Assembly (NCBI RefSeq): GCF_003264365.1
Contig: NZ_PYAK01000053.1
Location: forward strand, 1-42,566
Direction of reading: 5' to 3'
Source: Micromonospora noduli
GTDB lineage: Bacteria > Actinomycetota > Actinomycetes > Mycobacteriales > Micromonosporaceae
DNA: 42,566 nt
Under the pieces are notes generated by a model, which worked only from the letters and a program-made list of their open reading frames with translations, ran no database searches and was not told where the DNA came from. Numbering within the stretch: the first letter of the stretch is position 1; the number at the start of each line of letters is the position of its first letter. Both the position numbers and the translations under genes were made by a program. This document shows positions 24,414 through 32,676 of the stretch, in pieces.

Positions 24414-25046
24414 TCAGTCACCGCTGGGCAACGTGGCGAGCCAGTTGCGCAGCAGCGCGGCACCGGTGTCGGCGGACTTCTCCGGGTGGAACTGGGCCGC
24501 CGACAACGAGCCACGCTCCACCGCCGCGACGAAATCCGTGTCGTGGTGGGCGGTGGTCACCGTGGCGCCGGCAGCGGCCAGCGCCGCCGGGTCGCCCATC
24601 GCGTACGAGTGGACGAAGTAGAACCGGCTCTGCTCCGTCAACCCGGCGAACAGCACCGACTCCCGCGGCGCCCGAACCGTGTTCCAGCCCATGTGCGGCA
24701 ACCGGTTGGCGGCCAGCCGGGTCACCCCGCCGGGCAGCAGCCCCAGCCCCTTGGTCACCACGCCGTGCTCGTCACCGTGCTCGAAAAGCACCTGCATGCC
24801 CACGCAGATGCCGAGCACCGGCCGGCCGGCAGCCACCCGTTCGGCGATCACCGGGCCGGCGCCCAGCGCCTCGATCCCCGCCATGCACGCCGCGTACGCG
24901 CCCACACCCGGCACCACCAGACCATCGGCGGCAGCCGCCGCAGCCAGGTCGTCGGTCACCCGGACGTCCGCTCCGGCGGCGGCCAGCGCCCGCTCCGCCG
25001 AGCGCAGGTTGCCCGAGCCGTAATCGAGCACCACCACGTCACTCAT
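24414..25046 (-). CDS. hisH: Imidazole glycerol phosphate synthase glutaminase subunit
   Basis: 210 residues. A class I glutamine amidotransferase that produces ammonia for HisF. The nucleophile is C81 (LGICVGMQVLFE) and the other catalytic residues are H187 and E189 (QFHPEKS). The N-terminal VVVLDYGSGNLRS and PGVGAYAACM are standard. Val at position 82 replaces the usual Leu, a mild change. The start ATG 25046 lies 13 nt after the stop of a 56-residue membrane ORF. Its partner HisF is encoded about 4 kb away. Confidence 0.96.
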   Translation of the reverse strand: MSDVVVLDYGSGNLRSAERALAAAGADVRVTDDLAAAAAADGLVVPGVGAYAACMAGIEALGAGPVIAERVAAGRPVLGICVGMQVLFEHGDEHGVVTKGLGLLPGGVTRLAANRLPHMGWNTVRAPRESVLFAGLTEQSRFYFVHSYAMGDPAALAAAGATVTTAHHDTDFVAAVERGSLSAAQFHPEKSADTGAALLRNWLATLPSGD

Positions 25047-25059
25047 GTCGTCACCCCGA

Positions 25060-25230
25060 TCACCCGTTCTCCGGCAGCAGCCGCAGCACCCCGGCGACAG
25101 TGGCGAGCACCGCGAGCGCCGCGGTGATCAGCACGGCGGCCTTCGGCGCGCCCTGCCGGTAGAGCGACCAGGTGCCGCCCACCAGCACTCCGGCCAGAAT
25201 CAGCAGCAACGTCGGCAACGCGGCACCCAT
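25060..25230 (-). CDS. 56-residue membrane protein between hisB and hisH
   Basis: Start ATG 25230 overlaps the hisB stop (TGATG). It begins MGAALPTLLLILAGVLVGGT and ends GVLRLLPENG; the two hydrophobic segments, about 5-22 and 31-52, are separated by WSLYRQGAPK. The exact fit between hisB and hisH, with a 1-nt overlap and a 13-nt gap, supports a real gene. Small membrane ORFs occur at this place in other actinobacterial his operons, as far as I know without assigned function. Confidence 0.75.
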   Translation of the reverse strand: MGAALPTLLLILAGVLVGGTWSLYRQGAPKAAVLITAALAVLATVAGVLRLLPENG

Positions 25231-25841
25231 CAGAGCGCGCCCTTCGTGCTCGGGATCGCTCCGGCGGAACGCGGGTCGATCGAGGTGGCCTCGCGCAACG
25301 CGCGGGAGACCGCCTTGAACTGCGCCTCCACCACGTGGTGCGCGTCCGGGTGACCACCCGGCCGGGCCGCCCGCAGCACGTCGACGTGCAGCGTGACACG
25401 GGCCGCCTGGCCGAAGGACTCCCAGATGTGCCGGGTCATGCTGGTCGCGTACACCGGCCCGATGTAGGGGGCGAGCACCGGCTCGTCGTGCACCACGTAC
25501 GGCCGACCGGAGAGGTCCACCGCGGCCCGGACCAGCACCTCGTCCATCGGCACGGTCGCCGAGCCGTACCGCCGGATGCCGGCCTTGTCGCCCAGTGCCT
25601 GGTCGAACGCCGCACCCAGGGCGAGCGCGGTGTCCTCGATCGTGTGGTGCGCGTCAATCTCCAGGTCACCCACGGTGCGCACAGTCAGGTCGAAGCCGCC
25701 GTGCCGGGCGATCTGGTGCAGCATGTGGTCGTAGAAGCCGACGCCGGTGCTGATCTCGGCGGCACCGGTGCCGTCGAGATCGATCTCGACGAGGACCTTG
25801 GTCTCCTTGGTGATCCGTTCCACCCGGGCGGTCCGACTCAT
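25230..25841 (-). CDS. hisB: Imidazoleglycerol-phosphate dehydratase
   Basis: 203 residues, single-function enzyme that removes water from imidazole glycerol phosphate. Metal-binding His-rich motifs are seen: GFYDHMLHQIARHGGFDL (residues 35-52), DAHHTIEDTALALG (63-76), SMTRHIWESFG and PDAHHVVEAQFKA. No phosphatase domain, as expected outside enterobacteria. The start ATG 25841 overlaps the hisC stop (ATGA), and the end overlaps the next small ORF. Confidence 0.97.
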   Translation of the reverse strand: MSRTARVERITKETKVLVEIDLDGTGAAEISTGVGFYDHMLHQIARHGGFDLTVRTVGDLEIDAHHTIEDTALALGAAFDQALGDKAGIRRYGSATVPMDEVLVRAAVDLSGRPYVVHDEPVLAPYIGPVYATSMTRHIWESFGQAARVTLHVDVLRAARPGGHPDAHHVVEAQFKAVSRALREATSIDPRSAGAIPSTKGAL

Positions 25842-26911
25842 TGCGAAGTCTCCATTGCAGAAAGGAAGGCGTCGGTCTCGGCGGCGGTGCCGGCGGTCAC
25901 CCGCAGCCAGCCGGGCAGGCCGACGTCACGGACCAGCACCCCCTGCGCCAGCAGGGCGTTCCAGACGACGGTCTGGTCGCCGCCCACCTCGAAGAGCACG
26001 AAGTTGGCGTCGCTGTCGGCGACCCGCAACCCCCGCTCGCGCAGCGTCGCCACGATCCGGTCCCGCTGCGCCATGATCGCGCTCACCGTACCGAGAAGGG
26101 CGTCGCGGTGGGCCACCGCCGCGCGTGCGGCGGCCTGGGTGAGCGCGGAGAGATGGTACGGCAAACGGACGAGCTGCACCGCCCGCACCACCGCCGGGTC
26201 GGCCGCCAGGTAACCCAGCCGGCCACCGGCGAAGCCGAACGCCTTGCTCATCGTCCGGGTGACCACCAGCCGTGGGTGGCCGGGCAGCACCGCGAGGGCG
26301 CTGACCGTCCCGGGTCGGGCGAACTCGGCGTACGCCTCGTCGACGACCACCATGCCGGGCGCGACGTCGAGCACCGCGGCGATCACCGCCGGGTCCAGTG
26401 CCGTGCCGGTGGGGTTGTTCGGCGAGCAGAGGAAGACAACGTCCGGCCGGTGCTCGCGGACCTGGACGACCGCCTCCTCGGCGGTCAACCCGAAGTCGAC
26501 GCCGCGCGCGGCGGGCACCCACCGGGTGCTGGTGCCGAGGGCCAGCAGCGGGTGCATCGAGTACGCCGGAACGAAGCCGAGCGCGGTGCGCCCCGGCCCG
26601 CCGAACGCCTGGAGCAGCTGCTGCTGGATCTCGTTGGAGCCGTTGGCCGCCCACACCTGCTCGACGGTGAGGCCGTGCCCCAGATATTCGGCCAGGTCGG
26701 CGCGGAGCGCCACCGCGTCCCGGTCCGGGTAGCGGTTCAGCTCGCGCAGCTCGGCCGCGAGCGCCTTGCCGATGGCCTCGACCACCGGCTCCGGCACCGG
26801 GTGGGAATTCTCGTTGGTGTTGAGCCGCACCGGCACGTCCAACTGCGGCGCCCCGTACGGCGACAGCCCCCGCAGGTCGGCCCGGATCGGCAGATCGTCC
26901 AGGCTGGTCAC
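25838..26911 (-). CDS. hisC: Histidinol-phosphate aminotransferase
   Basis: 357 residues from GTG 26911 (VTSLDDLPIRADLRGLSPYG). A PLP enzyme that transaminates imidazole acetol phosphate. NTNENSHPVP (31-40) is the substrate-contacting N-terminal stretch; SPNNPTG (163-169), VVDEAYAEF (189-197) and K223 in TRTMSKAFGFAGGRLGYL are the PLP site. The start overlaps the hisD stop (GTGA) and has AGGAGG inside the hisD end, so the two are translationally coupled. The upstream frame beyond 26911 is a shadow of hisD. Confidence 0.96.
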   Translation of the reverse strand: MTSLDDLPIRADLRGLSPYGAPQLDVPVRLNTNENSHPVPEPVVEAIGKALAAELRELNRYPDRDAVALRADLAEYLGHGLTVEQVWAANGSNEIQQQLLQAFGGPGRTALGFVPAYSMHPLLALGTSTRWVPAARGVDFGLTAEEAVVQVREHRPDVVFLCSPNNPTGTALDPAVIAAVLDVAPGMVVVDEAYAEFARPGTVSALAVLPGHPRLVVTRTMSKAFGFAGGRLGYLAADPAVVRAVQLVRLPYHLSALTQAAARAAVAHRDALLGTVSAIMAQRDRIVATLRERGLRVADSDANFVLFEVGGDQTVVWNALLAQGVLVRDVGLPGWLRVTAGTAAETDAFLSAMETSQ

Positions 26912-28233
26912 GCCGGTCCTCCTACCGGGAAACGGGCCTGGACAGCCTGGCCGTGCGCGGGCAGGTCCTCCACGTTGGCCAGCGTGACCACGTGCGGGGC
27001 CACCTCGCGCAGCGCTGCCTCGGTGTATTCGATCAGGTGCACGCCGCGCAGGAAGGACTGCACGGACAGGCCGGAGGAGTGCCGGGCGCAGCCGCCGGTG
27101 GGCAACACGTGGTTGGAGCCGGCGCAGTAGTCGCCGAGCGACACCGGCGACCAGGCGCCCACGAAGATCGCTCCGGCGTTGCGGACCCGCAGCGCCCACT
27201 CCCGGGCGTCCACCGTCTGGATCTCCAGGTGCTCGGCCGCGTACGCGTCGACCACCCGCAGCCCCGCCTCGAGGTCGTCGACCAGGACCACGCCGCTCTG
27301 CTCACCGGTCAGCGCCGTGGTGACCCGCTCGGTGTGCTTGGTCGCCGGAACCTGCCGGGCCAACTCCGCCTCGACCGCCTCGACCAGCGCCACCGACGGG
27401 GTGACCAGCACGCTCGCGGCCAGCGGGTCGTGCTCGGCCTGACTGATCAGGTCGGCGGCCACGTGCGCCGGGTCGGCGGTGTCGTCGGCCAGGATGGCGA
27501 TCTCGGTCGGCCCCGCCTCGGCGTCGATGCCGACCACGCCGCGCAGCAGCCGCTTGGCGGCGGTCACCCAGATGTTGCCGGGGCCCGTGATCAGGTCGAC
27601 GGGGTCGCACCGCAGCTCCCCCGCCGGGTCCACCGCCGCGCCGTACGCCAGCATCGCCACCGCCTGGGCCCCGCCCACGGCGTAGACCTCGTCGACGCCG
27701 AGCAGCGCGCACGCGGCGAGCACGCGGGGATCGGGCAGGCCGCCGTTGTCCTTCTGCGGCGGGCTGGCCACCACCAGCGAGCGCACCCCGGCCGCCTGGG
27801 CGGGCACCACGTTCATCACCACTGTCGACGGGTACATCGCCAGGCCACCGGGCACGTAGAGGCCGACCCGGTCGACTGGCAGCCACCGCTCGGTGACAGT
27901 GCCGCCGGGCACCACCTTCGTGGTGTGGTCGGTGCGCCGCTGGTCGGCGTGGACCCGACGGGCCCGGGCGATGGACTCCAGCAGCGCGGCACGCACCGCC
28001 GGGTCGAGCACCCCCTCCGCCTCGGTGATCGCTTCGACCGGCACCCGCAGCACCTCGGGGGAGATGCCGTCGAACCGAACGCTGGCCTCCCGGATCGCTG
28101 GGTACCCATGCTCACGGACCGCCTCCACCAGGGGCCGGATGCGCTCGACGGCGACGGACACGTCGAGCTGGGCACGGGGCAGCAGGCGGCGCGGGTCACC
28201 GAGACCGTCGCGCAGGTCGATCCGATTCAGCAC
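26908..28233 (-). CDS. hisD: Histidinol dehydrogenase
   Basis: 441 residues from GTG 28233 (VLNRIDLRDGLGDPRRLLPR). It performs the last two oxidations from histidinol to histidine with NAD and zinc. Seen are GPGNIWVTAAKR, ISQAEHDP (Gln and His zinc ligands), AAEHLEI (catalytic Glu-His pair), GDYCAGSNHVLPT (Asp ligand) and QSFLRGVHLIEY. TAGACT (28241-28246, minus strand) is 7 nt before the start codon, so the gene is likely transcribed without a leader. It is the first gene of the his operon in this window, divergent from the LON-domain gene. Confidence 0.97.
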   Translation of the reverse strand: MLNRIDLRDGLGDPRRLLPRAQLDVSVAVERIRPLVEAVREHGYPAIREASVRFDGISPEVLRVPVEAITEAEGVLDPAVRAALLESIARARRVHADQRRTDHTTKVVPGGTVTERWLPVDRVGLYVPGGLAMYPSTVVMNVVPAQAAGVRSLVVASPPQKDNGGLPDPRVLAACALLGVDEVYAVGGAQAVAMLAYGAAVDPAGELRCDPVDLITGPGNIWVTAAKRLLRGVVGIDAEAGPTEIAILADDTADPAHVAADLISQAEHDPLAASVLVTPSVALVEAVEAELARQVPATKHTERVTTALTGEQSGVVLVDDLEAGLRVVDAYAAEHLEIQTVDAREWALRVRNAGAIFVGAWSPVSLGDYCAGSNHVLPTGGCARHSSGLSVQSFLRGVHLIEYTEAALREVAPHVVTLANVEDLPAHGQAVQARFPVGGPA

Positions 28234-28339
28234 CCTTGCGAGTCTAGGCGGCCGGCTCGACGTCCACCCGAGCCGCCCGTCCGCCGGGACGGTGAGCCGG
28301 GCCACGCCCCCGGTGCCGAGATTGGTTAGGCTCGACCAT
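28234..28339. promoter_or_regulatory. Divergent leaderless promoters of hisD and LON-domain gene
   Basis: On the minus strand TAGACT (28241-28246) is 7 nt before GTG 28233; on the plus strand TAGGCT (28327-28332) is 7 nt before GTG 28340. Both starts lack a Shine-Dalgarno sequence. No T-box, attenuator or clear operator for histidine control is visible in these 106 bp. Confidence 0.6.
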
Positions 28340-29038
28340 GTGACCGCACGGCTGCCGGTGTTCCCGCTCGCAACGGTGCTCTTTCCCGGGTTGGTGCTGC
28401 CGCTGCACATCTTCGAGGAGCGCTACCGGGCGCTGGTCCGGCACCTGGTCGGCCTGCCCGAGGGTGCCCCGCGCGAGTTCGGCGTGGTGGCCATCCAGGC
28501 CGGCTGGGAGGTCGCGCCCGCCGGCGCCCCGGCCACGTCGAGCGTCGGCGAGGTGACGCTGCACGAGGTGGGCTGCACCGCCGAGCTGCGCCAGGTGACC
28601 GAGTTGGCCGACGGCGGTTTCGACATCGTCACGGTCGGCCGCCGCCGGTTCCGCATCGCCGAGGTCGACGACAGCGCCGAGCCCTACCTGACCGCCGACG
28701 TCGAGTGGCTGCCCGACCCGGGCGGCCCGGACGAGGTGGCCGACCTGCTGGCCGCCCGGGTGATCGCGGTGTTCCGGCAGTACCTCGGCCTGATCCGGTC
28801 CGACCCGGAGGAGATCTCCGAGCAGTTGCCGGAGGACCCGACAGTGCTCTCACACCTGGTGGCGGCGACCGCGGCGCTCACCGTCGACGACCGGCAACGG
28901 CTGCTGGCGATCGACGACACCGCCTCCCGGCTCCGCGCCGAGCTGCGGTTGCTCAACCGCGAGGCGGCTCTGCTGCGTCAGGTGCGGGCGGTTCCGGTGC
29001 CGCTGTCGGAGCTGGCGTCCCCGCCGACACCCAACTGA
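28340..29038 (+). CDS. LON substrate-binding domain protein
   Basis: 232 residues from GTG 28340. LPVFPLATVLFPGLVLPLHI, FEERYRALVRHL and GVVAIQ at the N-terminus, then GCTAELRQVTELADGGFDIV and TVGRRRFRI, are the beta-rich LON N-terminal (PUA-like) domain; residues about 120-215 are helical. There is no AAA ATPase and no Ser-Lys protease domain, so this is a stand-alone substrate-recognition-like protein of unknown role. The last 86 bp overlap, in antisense, the end of the DUF2567 gene. Confidence 0.85.
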   Translation: MTARLPVFPLATVLFPGLVLPLHIFEERYRALVRHLVGLPEGAPREFGVVAIQAGWEVAPAGAPATSSVGEVTLHEVGCTAELRQVTELADGGFDIVTVGRRRFRIAEVDDSAEPYLTADVEWLPDPGGPDEVADLLAARVIAVFRQYLGLIRSDPEEISEQLPEDPTVLSHLVAATAALTVDDRQRLLAIDDTASRLRAELRLLNREAALLRQVRAVPVPLSELASPPTPN

Positions 29039-29783
29039 AATCCCCCGGCTCGGGCTCCGGGCGTAGCCCCGGCCACCGCGACCAGCCGGCCAGCAGGGTG
29101 TACATGACCGCGGCCCCGAACGCCGGCAGCAGCAGGTTGCCGTGCGGCACCGGCAGCACGCCGAGCAGCCAGTCCACTCCACCGGCCCGCAGGTCGGCGG
29201 GTTTGCTGAAGGCCTGTCCGGCCGGGGCGGTCGCCAGCAGTCGGTCGAAGGTGCCCAGACCGATCCGCCGTCCCACCTGCCAGGCCACCGGCGCGGCGGC
29301 CAGGGTGCCGAGCACCGCGGCGAGCAACCCGACCGGGCCGCGCCGCCGACGCAGCACGAACCACAGGGTGAGCGCCACGAGCAGCCCGAAGGCGAGCCCG
29401 AGCAGGCTGAACCACCCGTCGGCGGCGATCGGCTGCTCCGGTTGCGGCTCGGCGTAGATCGCCCCCTCGGCGGTCTTGAGTACCGGGGTGTCCGGCGCGA
29501 GCGCGGCCCAGAGCAGCCCGAGCGGCACACCCAGCGCGGCCAGCGCGAGCACGGCGCCAAGCACCGTCGCCAGGGCACGCAGCGGACGACGCGGTTCGTC
29601 GAACCGAAGCTCCAGCGAGCTCTGGTACGCCGCCGAGGCCGGCGGTTGGCCCGGACCGAACTCGCCCGGCGCGGTCCCGGCCGACGGGTCGACCTCCGCC
29701 GGTTTCGCGTCCGGCGTACGGGGTGGCGCGGGTTGGTCGGGCTCGTCGACGGGCCGCTCACGGTCGGGGTTGTCCGGGCTCAC
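28953..29783 (-). CDS. DUF2567-type membrane protein
   Basis: 276 residues from GTG 29783. A Pro/Asp-rich cytoplasmic N-terminus (1-65) is followed by membrane segments near 72-94, 122-142, 150-168 and 220-236, with an extracytoplasmic loop carrying PDTPVLKTAEGAIYAEPQPE; this pattern matches DUF2567 proteins, which have no known function. The C-terminus is Pro/Ala-rich. It overlaps the LON gene by 86 bp tail to tail and lies downstream of the ParA-like gene on the same strand. Confidence 0.75.
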   Translation of the reverse strand: MSPDNPDRERPVDEPDQPAPPRTPDAKPAEVDPSAGTAPGEFGPGQPPASAAYQSSLELRFDEPRRPLRALATVLGAVLALAALGVPLGLLWAALAPDTPVLKTAEGAIYAEPQPEQPIAADGWFSLLGLAFGLLVALTLWFVLRRRRGPVGLLAAVLGTLAAAPVAWQVGRRIGLGTFDRLLATAPAGQAFSKPADLRAGGVDWLLGVLPVPHGNLLLPAFGAAVMYTLLAGWSRWPGLRPEPEPGDFSWVSAGTPAPTAAPEPPAPDAAEPPRG

Positions 29784-29839
29784 CCGATGATCCTCTCAGG
29801 CCCGGTGCACGGTCGGGGCTCCGGTGGCGGCAGTCCAGC

Positions 29840-31528
29840 TCACCGGGCGAACGGCTCCACCATCATCGCCGCGGCCCGCAGCCACGCCTGCCGCGTCTCC
29901 GGCTGGAGCTGGTGGTACTCGATCGACGACCCGGTCTCCAGAGCCGGGTCGTACGGGACGACGGCCACGCCCCGGGTACGGGTGGCGAAGTGCCGCTCCA
30001 GGTCGTCCTGGAGCGTCGAGCGACCCGGGGTCGGGCAGGAGATGAGGGTGATCGCGTTGTCCGCCAACTCGCCCATGCCCTCCTCGTGCAGCAGGTCGAG
30101 CATCCAGTCCGCGCTGAACGCCGCGTCCTCCCGGGGCACTGTGGTCACCACCAGCTGGTCGGCGGCCTGCATCACGGTGCGCCAGTTGGGGCTCTCCACG
30201 TTGTTGCCGGTGTCCACGCAGACCACGTCGTGGGTGCGCCGCAGCAGCTCCAGCACCCGTCGGACGGTGAACTGGTCCAGTCGCTGGGCGAAGCGCGGGC
30301 TCTCCTCGCCGGCCAGCACGTCGTACGAGCCGTCGGAGGCGTGCCGCAGGTAGTCGTCCAGCCGGTCCAGCAGGGTCGCGCCCTCCAGGATCTCGATCTG
30401 GGCCAGGTCGCTGATCAGGTGCCGGATCGTCCGGGCGTGCCGGGCGCTGCCGGCGCGCAGGCCGAGGGTGCCACGCAGCTCGTTGTCGTCCCAGGCCAGC
30501 ACGCCCTTGCCGCGGACGCTGCCGACCGTCGCCGCGGCGAGCACGGTGGCGGTCGTCTTGTGCACCCCGCCCTTGGGGTTGGCGAAGGCGAACACCCGGG
30601 GCGTGCCCAGGTCGCGTTGGAGCACTCCGTTGGCGCGCTCCTGCTCCTGGTCAACGGCCGGTGGGCGCCATTCGATCCGGGTCGGGTAGGCACGTTCGGC
30701 GACCGCCGAGCCGACCGCCGGGGCGGGTGGTGGCGGGACGGGCGGCGTGACTGGCACGGCGACCGGCGGCGCAGGCGATGGGGCGACCGGCGGGGGCGGT
30801 GGCGCGGCGGCCGGGTAGCCGGTCTCCGGCTGGTAACCGGTCTCCAGCAGGGCGTACCGCGATTCCACCGGCGGGTCGCCCGGTCGGTAGCCGTTGTCCA
30901 GCAACGCGTAGCGCGACGGGACCGGGTCGGGGCCGCGTGCCGGCGGCTCGGGCTCGGCCCGGTACGTCGGCTCGGCCCGGTGGTCCGGCTCGGCCCGGTA
31001 ACCCGGGTCAGCCCGATAGTCCGGCTCGGCCCGGTAGCCGGGCGTGGCGAGGTAGTCCGGCTCAGGGCGGTAGCCCGGCTCGGCCCGGTAGCCGGGCTCA
31101 GCGCGGTAGTCCGGCTGCTCGGTCCGGTACGCCGGCTCCGCTCGATAGTCCGGCTCGGCCCGATAACCCGGCTCGGTCCGGTACGCGGGCTCGGCCCGGT
31201 AGTCCGGCTCGGCCCGGTACGCGGGCTCGGCCCGGTACGCGGGGTCGACGCGGTAGGTCGCCTCGGCCCGGTAACCGGGCTCCGCTCCGTACGACAGGTC
31301 GGCCGGATGCCCGATGGCGGGTGCCCGCCCGGCGTAGCCGTTGGGGGCCGCACGCCGTGGCAGCGGGTCCGGCGGCGGTTCCTCGCCGCGCCGCTCCGGC
31401 TCGGTCTGCTCCGCGCCGCGACCGCCCAGCCGGGCACGGTCCAACAGCGCGCGCCACCGCGGCGCTGGTTCGGCCGGCCGGCCCCAGCCGGTCTCACTGC
31501 CCTCCACGGCCCGCCCTCCCAGCGCCAT
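29840..31528 (-). CDS. ParA/MinD-like ATPase with Tyr-rich repeat domain
   Basis: 562 residues. The C-terminal 250 residues are a deviant-Walker ATPase: KGGVHKTT (319-326), with His where KGGVGKTT has Gly, then AWDDNELRGTLGLRAG and VVCVDTGNN. Residues 80-194 hold 19 near-identical units of six residues, consensus YRAEPx, followed by a Pro-rich stretch (235-272). Such ATPases place cell machinery or secretion systems; the repeat and Pro-rich parts would serve as a disordered interaction region. The start ATG 31528 has only GAGA upstream; GTG 31507 has GGGAGGG 6 nt before it and is an alternative. TAGCCT (31544-31549) may be its -10. The Pro-rich membrane protein gene lies just upstream on the same strand. 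Confidence 0.82.
   Translation of the reverse strand: MALGGRAVEGSETGWGRPAEPAPRWRALLDRARLGGRGAEQTEPERRGEEPPPDPLPRRAAPNGYAGRAPAIGHPADLSYGAEPGYRAEATYRVDPAYRAEPAYRAEPDYRAEPAYRTEPGYRAEPDYRAEPAYRTEQPDYRAEPGYRAEPGYRPEPDYLATPGYRAEPDYRADPGYRAEPDHRAEPTYRAEPEPPARGPDPVPSRYALLDNGYRPGDPPVESRYALLETGYQPETGYPAAAPPPPPVAPSPAPPVAVPVTPPVPPPPAPAVGSAVAERAYPTRIEWRPPAVDQEQERANGVLQRDLGTPRVFAFANPKGGVHKTTATVLAAATVGSVRGKGVLAWDDNELRGTLGLRAGSARHARTIRHLISDLAQIEILEGATLLDRLDDYLRHASDGSYDVLAGEESPRFAQRLDQFTVRRVLELLRRTHDVVCVDTGNNVESPNWRTVMQAADQLVVTTVPREDAAFSADWMLDLLHEEGMGELADNAITLISCPTPGRSTLQDDLERHFATRTRGVAVVPYDPALETGSSIEYHQLQPETRQAWLRAAAMMVEPFAR
30947..31291 (-). repeat. Coding tandem repeat, 18-bp unit
   Basis: Nineteen units of 18 bp (one of 21 bp) encode YRAEPx with x = A, D, G, T or E. 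The units vary at codon positions but keep the reading frame. This is a protein repeat, not a CRISPR array. Confidence 0.9.
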
Positions 31529-31602
31529 CGATCTCTGTCTGACAGGCTACGAACCCAACCCTATTCGGACCACACCTCAGAGCGCACACCAGCCGGTGCA
31601 GA
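31529..31602 (-). promoter_or_regulatory. Promoter region of the ParA-like gene
   Basis: An AT-richer 74-bp gap. On the minus strand TAGCCT (31544-31549) could be a -10 element; CTGTC and GACAG form a small inverted repeat (31535-31545) at the expected transcription start. Evidence is weak. Confidence 0.3.
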
Positions 31603-32634
31603 TCACGACGACGGCGGTGGCGGCGACGGCTCGGTGAGGATGGCGTCCGGCGAGGTGGTGACACTCGGCGGCGCCGACTCGGTGGGCTCCGGCTTCGACG
31701 GTTCGGGTGACGGAATGGTCACGACTGGTGCAGGTTCCGACGATTCGCCCACGGGGGGCGACGGCGCCGGTGCACTGATCACCGGCGCTGGCCGCTCGGA
31801 CCGGGTCGGTGCGGGGCTCGGCCCGGTGTCGACCGGCGGGCGCACCACGTCACGCTGCTCGGGCAGGGGCGGCGTGAAGACCGTCCGGTCCAGCCGGTAC
31901 ACCTCGGGGGCGGGGTCGACCGCCCGTACATCCGGCCGGGCCGCGACACCGCGCAGCGCCACCGGCGTCGCGCGAACCACCGCCGCGTAGACGCAGGCGC
32001 AGCCGGTGCGGTACGCGGCCGCCTCGGCGGCGGCCACCTCGGCGCCGCTGGCGTACTGCTCCCGCAACTCCCGCTCGCCCACCCCGTCGCCGTCGACCGC
32101 GGCGGCCCTGGCCCGGTAGTCGGCGGCCTCGGTCTCCTTGCGGGCCGCCACCTGTTCCATCCCGGCGACCACGTCGTCGGGCACCCGCAGCGCGGGGATC
32201 TTGACGATCTCGGTCTGCCGGCCGGGCAGCGGAACCCGCCCGAAGACGGTCGAGACCCCGACGTCGCCGAGCACCGTCGCCAGCCGCTGCGGAGGCAGGT
32301 ACGCGTCGAGCGTGACCAGCGCGTACGTCCCGTCCTCGGCCGCCGGGGCGGATGCGGGCAGCGCGGCCAGGTCGGCCGCGGCGGACCGCAGGTAGCCGGG
32401 GACGGAGTCGCCGTCGGCAACACCGACCCGGGTCACCTCGCCGACAGTCCGGTCGCCGACCGGAGTGTCGTCGACGGCCCAGACGGCGGTGCCCAACACC
32501 GCCGCCGCGGAGAGCACCGCGGCCCAACTGAGCACGCCGGAGCGCGCCGACCGGTCACCCAGCCGGGCCACGGCCCGGGTCAGCGGCGGCAGCAACCGCT
32601 GGTCCAGCTGCCGCAGCAGGTTGCCGGCGCGCAC
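31603..32634 (-). CDS. Pro/Ser-rich single-pass membrane protein of unknown function
   Basis: 343 residues from GTG 32634. A basic N-terminus (1-32) precedes one membrane segment (about 34-53); the rest should be outside the membrane: a folded part (60-230) with PLPGRQTEIVKIPALRVPDD and the cysteine pair YRTGCACVYAAVVRATPVAL, then a Pro/Ser/Glu-rich tail (250-343). I know no family for it. It lies upstream of the ParA-like gene on the same strand, which suggests the two may work together at the membrane (inference). The RluD gene ends 43 nt upstream. Confidence 0.7.
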   Translation of the reverse strand: MRAGNLLRQLDQRLLPPLTRAVARLGDRSARSGVLSWAAVLSAAAVLGTAVWAVDDTPVGDRTVGEVTRVGVADGDSVPGYLRSAAADLAALPASAPAAEDGTYALVTLDAYLPPQRLATVLGDVGVSTVFGRVPLPGRQTEIVKIPALRVPDDVVAGMEQVAARKETEAADYRARAAAVDGDGVGERELREQYASGAEVAAAEAAAYRTGCACVYAAVVRATPVALRGVAARPDVRAVDPAPEVYRLDRTVFTPPLPEQRDVVRPPVDTGPSPAPTRSERPAPVISAPAPSPPVGESSEPAPVVTIPSPEPSKPEPTESAPPSVTTSPDAILTEPSPPPPSS

Positions 32635-32676
32635 GGGCGGGATCCCCTCTGTGGAACGGTGTCGGGCGGTCGCCGC

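Noticed and set aside
30947..31291. CRISPR-like array of short repeats
   Set aside because: The period of 18 bp has no spacers and encodes an in-frame hexapeptide repeat.
29723..31990. 755-codon open frame with repeated RLGPVVRLGPV
   Set aside because: It is the antisense reading of the 18-bp coding repeat of the ParA-like gene. The Walker motifs are on the other strand.
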